Below are positions 58,346 to 64,000 of a stretch of DNA of 64,000 nt, piece by piece. The notes under the pieces are model-generated. The model saw only the letters and a list, made by a program, of their open reading frames with translations. It was not told the DNA's origin and ran no database searches. Within the stretch, counting starts at the first letter, position 1, and each line of letters starts with the position of its first letter. A program made the translations under genes and the position numbers. Source of the DNA: Areca catechu (lineage: Eukaryota; Streptophyta; Magnoliopsida; Arecales; Arecaceae). The stretch spans positions 45,282,949 to 45,346,948 of the forward strand of contig CM038052.1 of assembly GCA_021397845.1 (NCBI GenBank), in the 5' to 3' direction.

Positions 58346-58483
58346 ACTATCTTGTCGGTATGTCTTGCAACTAAGGACAAAAAAAGATTATAGTACCTTG
58401 ATAGCAGTTGCTCAAGATACATGATTATAGATGTAAGGCAATTCTCATCTCTAGAAGCTTTCTTCTATCAAGATACTAGAGGA
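58346..58483 (+). pseudogene. start of Sirevirus protease, cut off
   Basis: 'YLDSSCSRYM' (near 58397-58427) matches YLDSGCSRHM; 'QFSSLEAF' and 'DTRGNV' follow, then the sequence switches at 58476-58484 to chromovirus LTR at the shared bases 'ggaaatgt'. Confidence 0.82.
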
Positions 58484-59397
58484 AATGTATAAAATTTTAT
58501 TTCTTTGTTATGTCTATATATTCAACTCTATGTGACTCTGGAATTTAATGATGAATGAAATCAATTTCTGTGTGAGCAACTTTATGTTTCTCTCTTCCGC
58601 ACTTGTATTCAGGTGTTGAGCTCCGTGAGGGAGTAAATCCGGGTTCCCTAGGAACCTTGAGGAGGTGTGAGATCTCCAACCCCAAAACCCTAGGTTAGCC
58701 ACTTCAATTCCAAACCCTAGCCGCCCATCATCTTCTTCCTTCCACCAATCATCCAAACCCTAATCTACCTCATTATCTCACGGCCCCTATCTTCCAAGTA
58801 GAGACCGACCACCAGCATCCAGGTCCAGATCGGCTACTTCAAATATAGAGCAAATCCCAGAGGAAGTCAGATCAGCATACAGGAGAATCAAGATTTCAGC
58901 AACATCAATTTTTCAAGTTCTTCTTATCTGGTAAAACCTTTCTTTGAGTATCTGGTTCCTTAACTTGTTCTTCTTCTTTCCCAGATCCTGAGTTCAGGAG
59001 AAGCCAACTCTGCCAAAGGACCAGTATTGGAGGATCCATTGTGAAGATATCCGAATCCGAGGATCCAAGAATCTGCTCGAGAGAGTCCTTCCACCAAACT
59101 CTGTGAAGATCACTGCCTGATACATAACCCTTCCCTTCTCTTTATTTCTGTCCTGTTGAAAGTTCAGAGCGAAACCCTAGGTCTGGAAGTTTCTCAACCC
59201 CCAGCGATCCTTTACTTCTGAACTACTCTGATAATCTAGTTTCTTTGAATTGTGCTTTCAATTATTATATAGTTTCTTTCAATTTAGTTTAACTTTCATT
59301 TGAGTCAAAGCCGACTTCTGAAAATATAAAAAAAAGAAACAAAAGGAATTAGTCTTAATTTACTTCTGCATCGCATCATCTCTTTTGTTCTGCATCA
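58484..59397 (+). repeat. 5' LTR of element 3, 5'-truncated
   Basis: Matches the 3' LTR from about 63763 on ('gtataaaattttatttcttt') and the second half of element 1's LTR. The first 840 bp or so are missing. Confidence 0.9.
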
Positions 59398-59448
59398 ATT
59401 TTGGTATCAGAGCATTCGTTCTGCATCATTTTTGGTATCAGAGCCCTG
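59387..59448 (+). promoter_or_regulatory. tandem duplication of LTR end and primer-binding site
   Basis: A 31-bp unit is doubled: 'gttctgcatca' at 59387 and 59418, and TGGTATCAGAGC at 59402-59413 and 59433-59444. The LTR may end at 59397 or 59428. Confidence 0.88.
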
Positions 59449-59869
59449 TCTAGGATTCTTGCTTGTTTGATTATTTTTTCGTTCCTTTTTACTTTTGCTT
59501 CCTGGAGTAGACTCCCCTGGCCGTCCGGTCCTAGAAACAAGCGAGACACAAGTCTCCTCCTCCCATTCCACGGGGTTTCCTAGGGCGTGTAGGGGTGCCA
59601 CTGGGTTATAACTTCTTGGCAGGGATTGTAAACGGGACACACGTTCTGTTTTCTACCAGTAGCTATCCTGTTATTCGAATTGTTGCTCCTTACAGAAAAA
59701 TCCAAATTAAGTAATTCTTGTTTTGATAGAACCAATATAATTGAAAGTAATTTACATAAAATCTCCATGATTTATTAATTTCTGAGGATTTTCGGAGATC
59801 AATTTTACTGCTGTTCTGCTTTTATTTTCTACAAGCTGTGTTTTATTTGAGTGTGCATAAATTGAATCT

Positions 59870-60310
59870 ATCTTAAGGGCACCGAAGTTGCAACATAAGG
59901 GGAGGATTGAGACCCTCTCCTTAGCCCAAAACCACCTCCCGTGCATTCGAACCTAAGCCTTTAATCTTAAAATTAATTAGACCTAATTTGCCCGAGTGGG
60001 CTAGGGACACCAACAAGTCGGGTCTAGGCTAGTGTTGAGTCAGTTTGTCTAGTTACTCTATGTGTGCTTTGTACTCAGTGTCTAGAATGGTGGTTCAGGG
60101 ATTCTATCCCGAAGAGCTTGTGTGCTGGTCCGCCTACTTGGCCAATCACTGATTGGTGTCTAGGATTGGCAATTTTGGACCTAACACTCCCCTTACACCT
60201 GCCTGGCTGAGTCCCGAGTTACTACAGGTTAGCTTGCCACTCTGATTGGGCACCTAGTTTGGGCTCTAGGTTTAGTTAGCCCGTAGTCGTTTCAGTCGAG
60301 TTTCATTTGG
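59870..60310 (+). other. conserved 5' leader of element 3
   Basis: Same ordered blocks as 6230-6690, starting 'aaggggaggattgagaccct'. Confidence 0.78.
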
Positions 60311-60329
60311 TGTGTTTGCTTGCATCATC

Positions 60330-62003
60330 ATGTCTACCCGGAATGGAGTACCCTACCAACCTGGTCAAACCCAACCTGATTTAGAGGCCATCGTTAGAAC
60401 TCTTACCGAATGTATGAACAAATTGAGTCAGGATATGACTGATATTGTTGCCCAGTTTAGGAATCCAGTCCGTAAGGATCTTACCCAGCTTAGGGATCAA
60501 GTCCAAGTACTTGAGGAACCTAGACATCAGAATTGGACTCCTGACCCAGATTTTAATGTGCCTCAACCTCACCCACACCAGGAGCCTAGGAGGACCTTAT
60601 ACCGTGATCCCGAGCATAACCCTAGGAAGCCTAACCATGATATATATAGTGTGGATCATGTCTATGAGAGGTCCTTACAATATTCTAGACCAGTCACTCA
60701 ACAACCCAAGTCTTCTAGATCAAACCATTTAGATCCACACCCATGCCCAAGTAAGGTCTCTACTAGCTTGAAACCCAGTGTGACCCAGGTTCCCATATCG
60801 CAAGAATGTTGGTTTTGTGGAGAAAGAGGCTATAAATCTAGTCAGTGCCCATGCATAGGACTGGCTTGTGCACAGCTAAGTGGTAAGAATCCTAAGGATG
60901 ACATTAATGAGGGAGAACCCAAGCCTACCAATGAGGAAGAAAGGTTAGGTATGACAAGCCCAGAATCAGTTGACCCAATTATCACTGACCCGAAACCCAT
61001 TGAAGATGGCATCGAGGAAGTATATGATGCTGGCTTGAGTCTAGTTGATGAATATGAGGGGGAAGAACTTGAAGAATGTGACATCGATACTATTGGTTCC
61101 TTACCTGAGGAGACCTTTGAGAGCAACCAAGTGGTAGGACCTAATTCAGAAATTCAAGAGATTTGTGAGAACCAGGTTCCTTTAGTCAAATACCCCCAGG
61201 AAGAACTCATAGTGTTAGCCCGAGCTATCAGTTCGTACCCTCTAATGACAGTCATTCCCCAAGTACCAATTGAAGATCTTTGCACTGAACTGTTTAAGTT
61301 TGCCCACCCTATGGTAGATCCTCTCTTTAGGATGACTGAATCAAGCCTCTTACAATTGGACCTTGTCCCATGCCCAGCCACTAAGGTCTCTCCCGTAATC
61401 TCAGTTGAACATCCTTGTCTTGAGCGGATTGATTCACCCAGTCTTGTAGAAGTCCTCCTTATGACCCCAGACCCCTTCCTTCGCATGACTGACCTACCCT
61501 TCTATAGAGTATACCTTTCCGCACCCATATGTCAAATTTCAAGTCTTGAGGTCATCATCCATAGGCCCTTCAATGAATCATTCTTTAATCCAGTTCTTGA
61601 GAAAATGGATCATTATTTTCTTAGAGAACAAACCTTAACTGTTGCAATCACATGTCCTAGGCTACTTCCCGAACCATCTCTTGATCCATTCCTGGGAGTA
61701 GCAAACTTTTCCTTTCGTAAGGATGACCAGTTGACACTCATAGATCATCATTCAAACCTTCAGGTCAACAACTTTAGTCAACAGGTAATTCGAGACTCCA
61801 CCTCATATTTCCTCCCTTTCTCTAGGACTTCCAATGCTTCTTACACCATCCAAGTATACTTTGTCGAAGTCTTTAGAGTGAACCACATGTCAGAACCTAT
61901 TAGGTTTGCCAACAACTTATGGAAGACCTTATGGCACCTACTAGGCACCCATGATAAGTTTTCATGCTCTGCATGCCATCCTCCGACCCAAGGTCAAACC
62001 TAG
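60330..62003 (+). CDS. 557-codon Gag-like ORF of unknown function
   Basis: ATG at 60330 (MSTRNGVPYQPGQTQPDLEA). Residues 1-90 match the Gag N-terminus of element 1, with an in-frame addition of about 19 codons. The Gag core is missing. A CX2CX4YX4C knuckle-like motif (CWFCGERGYKSSQC, His replaced by Tyr) follows near residue 155. Then comes 'AGLSLVDEYEGEE' (Gag/protease linker), and about 290 residues with no match to pol, including 'DPLFRMTESSLLQLDLVPC' and 'STSYFLPFSRTSNAS'. The end, 'LWKTLWHLLGTHDKFSCSA', is a piece of integrase. The frame is fully open, unlike other frames in the window. Homologous to 18425-19766. Function is unknown. Confidence 0.75.
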   Translation: MSTRNGVPYQPGQTQPDLEAIVRTLTECMNKLSQDMTDIVAQFRNPVRKDLTQLRDQVQVLEEPRHQNWTPDPDFNVPQPHPHQEPRRTLYRDPEHNPRKPNHDIYSVDHVYERSLQYSRPVTQQPKSSRSNHLDPHPCPSKVSTSLKPSVTQVPISQECWFCGERGYKSSQCPCIGLACAQLSGKNPKDDINEGEPKPTNEEERLGMTSPESVDPIITDPKPIEDGIEEVYDAGLSLVDEYEGEELEECDIDTIGSLPEETFESNQVVGPNSEIQEICENQVPLVKYPQEELIVLARAISSYPLMTVIPQVPIEDLCTELFKFAHPMVDPLFRMTESSLLQLDLVPCPATKVSPVISVEHPCLERIDSPSLVEVLLMTPDPFLRMTDLPFYRVYLSAPICQISSLEVIIHRPFNESFFNPVLEKMDHYFLREQTLTVAITCPRLLPEPSLDPFLGVANFSFRKDDQLTLIDHHSNLQVNNFSQQVIRDSTSYFLPFSRTSNASYTIQVYFVEVFRVNHMSEPIRFANNLWKTLWHLLGTHDKFSCSACHPPTQGQT

Positions 62004-62513
62004 AGAGCCGTAGTTTGTTAGGTTTAGACCTAGGGTTCCTTTGGAATAAAGTCCATTCTTTAGGAATGCGTCGTCAGTCTAGTTTAGTTTTTCTTGATCC
62101 TTTACTAGGCATTGGCTCAGATTTTGGTTTGATTGAGAGCACCAAGAATTGGGATTTGTATTTTGTCCAGGGCTGAAATTGCATTCAATGTTTCGATCAA
62201 TAGGTATATAGGCTAGAGTCCCTTTGAAATTATTCATGGATACAAGCCTCACACACCACTTGATCTGATTTCACTATTAGCCCATACACACAAGTCTCTT
62301 GATGCACTTGCATAGCATGTAAAGGACTTGTATAAAGAAATTCATGCCAAAATAACTTTAAGTAATGAAACTTATAAGAAGTTGGCTGATTCTCAAAGAC
62401 GAGTCAAAACTTTTGTTGAGAGAGACTATGTAATGATTTAGTTAAGGCCTGAGCAGTTTTTTCCTGAAACCGTTAGAAAGTTACATGCTAAAGGAGCTGG
62501 ACCATTTAGAGTA
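62004..62513 (+). pseudogene. integrase C-terminal remnant, decayed
   Basis: Nucleotide similarity to 10600-10980 of element 1: 'aattgggatttgtattt', 'ctcacacaccacttgat', 'acttataagaagttggctga'. Multiple stops; 'LRPEQFFPETVRKLHAKGAG' leads into the next piece. Confidence 0.82.
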
Positions 62514-62981
62514 GTGAAGAGAGTAGGATCCAATGCCTATGTGCTCGAGTTGCCTCCAGAACTAGGAAATAGCTCTACTTTCAACATTACAGACTTAGTA
62601 GAGTATAGGGAGCCAGCTGTGATTCCTAGTAAGCCTTTGAAACCTAATCCTGTTATTGAGAGTGATCCCGACCCTGTGTGTCCACCAACAAACTGGCCTG
62701 TGAGGAAAGAGCAGATTGAAAAGATCTTGGATGATCAGGTTATCTCTACTCGTAATCGAGGATACCAAAGATACCTAGTCCGCTGGCAAGGAAGGCCAGA
62801 TTTTGATAACTCTTGGATCTCCCGAGAAGAATTACAAGAATTTGACCCAGACCTCTTGGAGAGATACCAGAGCCAGCTTGATCCATACTCGACAGGGTCG
62901 AGTTCCTCCCACCTCGGGAGAATTGGTGCGGGCACCAGACTCAAAAGAAGACTTCAGGACTCCATCTGGATCTCTGATTGA
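62514..62981 (+). pseudogene. integrase tail and chromodomain of element 3
   Basis: Open for 155 codons: 'VGSNAYVLELPPELGNSSTF', 'EQIEKILDDQVISTRNRGYQ', 'RYLVRWQGRPDFDNSWISRE'. The chromodomain spans about 62706-62870. It has the Gln codon at 62710 where element 1 has a stop (11182). The last 19 codons lie in the 3' LTR. No start codon context; it is the tail of a polyprotein. Confidence 0.88.
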
Positions 62982-64000
62982 CCTTGCCCGAAGAATTAGG
63001 GTTTTCTGGTTTTGTAATAAGGGTTGACTTGGTCAACTCAATTTTAGTCTTGAGTCTGTATTTCCCTGCAATTTAAATTTAGTTGAGTCATGTTGACTCA
63101 GTACAAGTCCTAGTAGTGGTCTAGGTCTTCTCCAGGTTGGTGCCACTTTTTTTTTCAGTCAAGTCAAGGTCCAGGGTGCCACATTTTTTCTCCCAGGCCC
63201 AAGCAAGTGGGCACCACACTCCCAGCCACACGCCAGAGTCCAGGAGGCGCCACATCTCCATCCAGTGTCTTTGGTCCCTACACCACAAGAAGTAAGTTCC
63301 TTTTTTTTCTTGCACCACTTGGGAGAGAAATCCATCAAGATACCTCAATCCAAGGAGGAGCCAATTTCTTTCCAGATAAACCCAAGCCAGGATGGCAAGA
63401 ATTTTTCTTGAAGAGAGGATCAAGGAGGTGCCCCACAATGTTCCATAAAAATCCAAGTTATAAAAGGGAAGAGAGCATGTCTTGGGGAGGAATTCAAGGA
63501 GGTTCCCAAAAGTTTCCAAAAGTGCCAAAGCCATGAAAGGAAGAAGCCTAAACTTGTGGAGCAAGACTAGGAGGTGTCCAAATCAGCCAAACCATGAAGG
63601 AAAAATCCTTGATTCATGGAGAGATACTAGGAGACACCCCCATAACCTGTCATTTGGAGCTGATTTTCAAGTTTTCTTGGAGTTTTTGGGCTGCCCACTC
63701 ATGGAAGGAGTCTTGGAAAGAGAATTTGATGCCTAAAGTGTGGGTTAGTCCTATTAGTCCCACATGGGAAATGTATAAAATTTTATTTCTTTGTTATGTC
63801 TATATATTCAACTCTATGTGACTCTTGAATTTAATGATGAATGAAATCAATTTCTGTGTGAGCAACTTTGTGTTTCTCTCTTCCGTACTTGTATTCAGGT
63901 GTTGAGCTCTGTGAGGGAGTAAATCCGGGTTCCCTAGGAACCTTGAGGAGGTGTGAGATCTCCAACCCCAAAACCCTAGGTAGCCACTTCAATTCCAAAC
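62924..64000 (+). repeat. 3' LTR of element 3 (incomplete)
   Basis: Starts TGGTGCGGGCACC after 'acctcgggagaat'; cut by the window edge. 63120-63760 differs strongly from element 1's LTR, so it is a separate subfamily. Confidence 0.9.

Larger units (their letters stand above)
55048..58483 (+). mobile_element. second Sirevirus-like copia element, truncated
   Basis: 5' LTR, primer site, gag and the start of protease are present. Sequence then stops at 58483 and becomes chromovirus LTR. It is inserted in the copia integrase frame. Similar layout to 33073-44114, but the nucleotide sequence differs. The TSD cannot be checked because the 3' end is missing. Confidence 0.85.
58484..64000 (+). mobile_element. 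non-autonomous chromovirus derivative, element 3 (runs off window)
   Basis: A 5'-truncated LTR (58484-59397), a doubled primer site, the conserved leader, a long Gag-like ORF, an integrase/chromodomain end and an incomplete 3' LTR. Protease, RT and RNase H are absent. LTR, leader and the first 25 or so codons are close to element 1 (4161-13037), so it is a derivative of that family. Confidence 0.9.

Noticed and set aside
1..64000. Host protein-coding genes, tRNA or rRNA genes
   Set aside because: No intact cellular gene or structured RNA gene was recognised; the only host-like coding is the KNL1-like fragment inside the CACTA element.

Overview
This window is plant nuclear DNA made almost entirely of LTR retrotransposons plus one CACTA-type DNA transposon, nested inside each other. 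The element types (chromovirus, Tat and Athila lineages of Ty3/gypsy, Sirevirus-like copia, CACTA), the initiator-Met-tRNA primer sites and a captured piece of a plant-type kinetochore gene point to a flowering plant with a repeat-rich genome. The species cannot be told; a monocot is a guess. I see no intact cellular gene, tRNA, rRNA or CRISPR array. Intervals were fixed by reading LTR ends (TG...CA), primer-binding sites and target-site duplications (TSDs) by eye.

Left part (1-26013). A minus-strand Athila-like fragment (1-1629) abuts a decayed Tat-type integrase (1630-2520, plus), which is followed by a tandem array of about 58-bp units (2575-3830). An antisense ORF lies beyond it. That ORF is split by an 8.9-kb chromovirus (4161-13037) with TSD CTGGG, a gag-pol frame broken by seven stops, and a C-terminal chromodomain. 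From 13921 to about 26013 lies a probable minus-strand Tat-like element with flanking direct repeats and a 56/112-bp dimeric array. A smaller non-autonomous chromovirus (16072-21882) sits inside that array.

Middle part (26024-55047). A plus-strand copia element holds a solo LTR (27523-28984, TSD AGAAG) in its gag region and an Athila element (29509-54635) between protease and integrase. The Athila element holds a CACTA transposon (32473-48555, TSD ACC) in gag and a solo LTR (49731-51562, TSD GACAC) in reverse transcriptase. The CACTA transposon holds a Sirevirus (33073-44114, TSD ATATC) with gag, pol and an env-position ORF. It also carries remnants of its own En/Spm-type gene and a two-exon fragment resembling the N-terminus of KNL1/SPC105, all on the minus strand.

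Right part (55048-64000). A second Sirevirus-like element is cut off in its protease region and joined at 58484 to the middle of the 5' LTR of another non-autonomous chromovirus, which runs off the window.

How the parts relate: the two non-autonomous chromoviruses keep the LTRs, primer site, leader, N-terminus of Gag and chromodomain end of their autonomous relative. They replace most of gag and pol with a shared ORF of unknown function, so the full-length family could have supplied their enzymes. The leaders of the chromoviruses and of the unrelated Athila element are also alike. Every pol frame here carries stops, frameshifts or changed catalytic residues, so nothing appears able to move by itself today.
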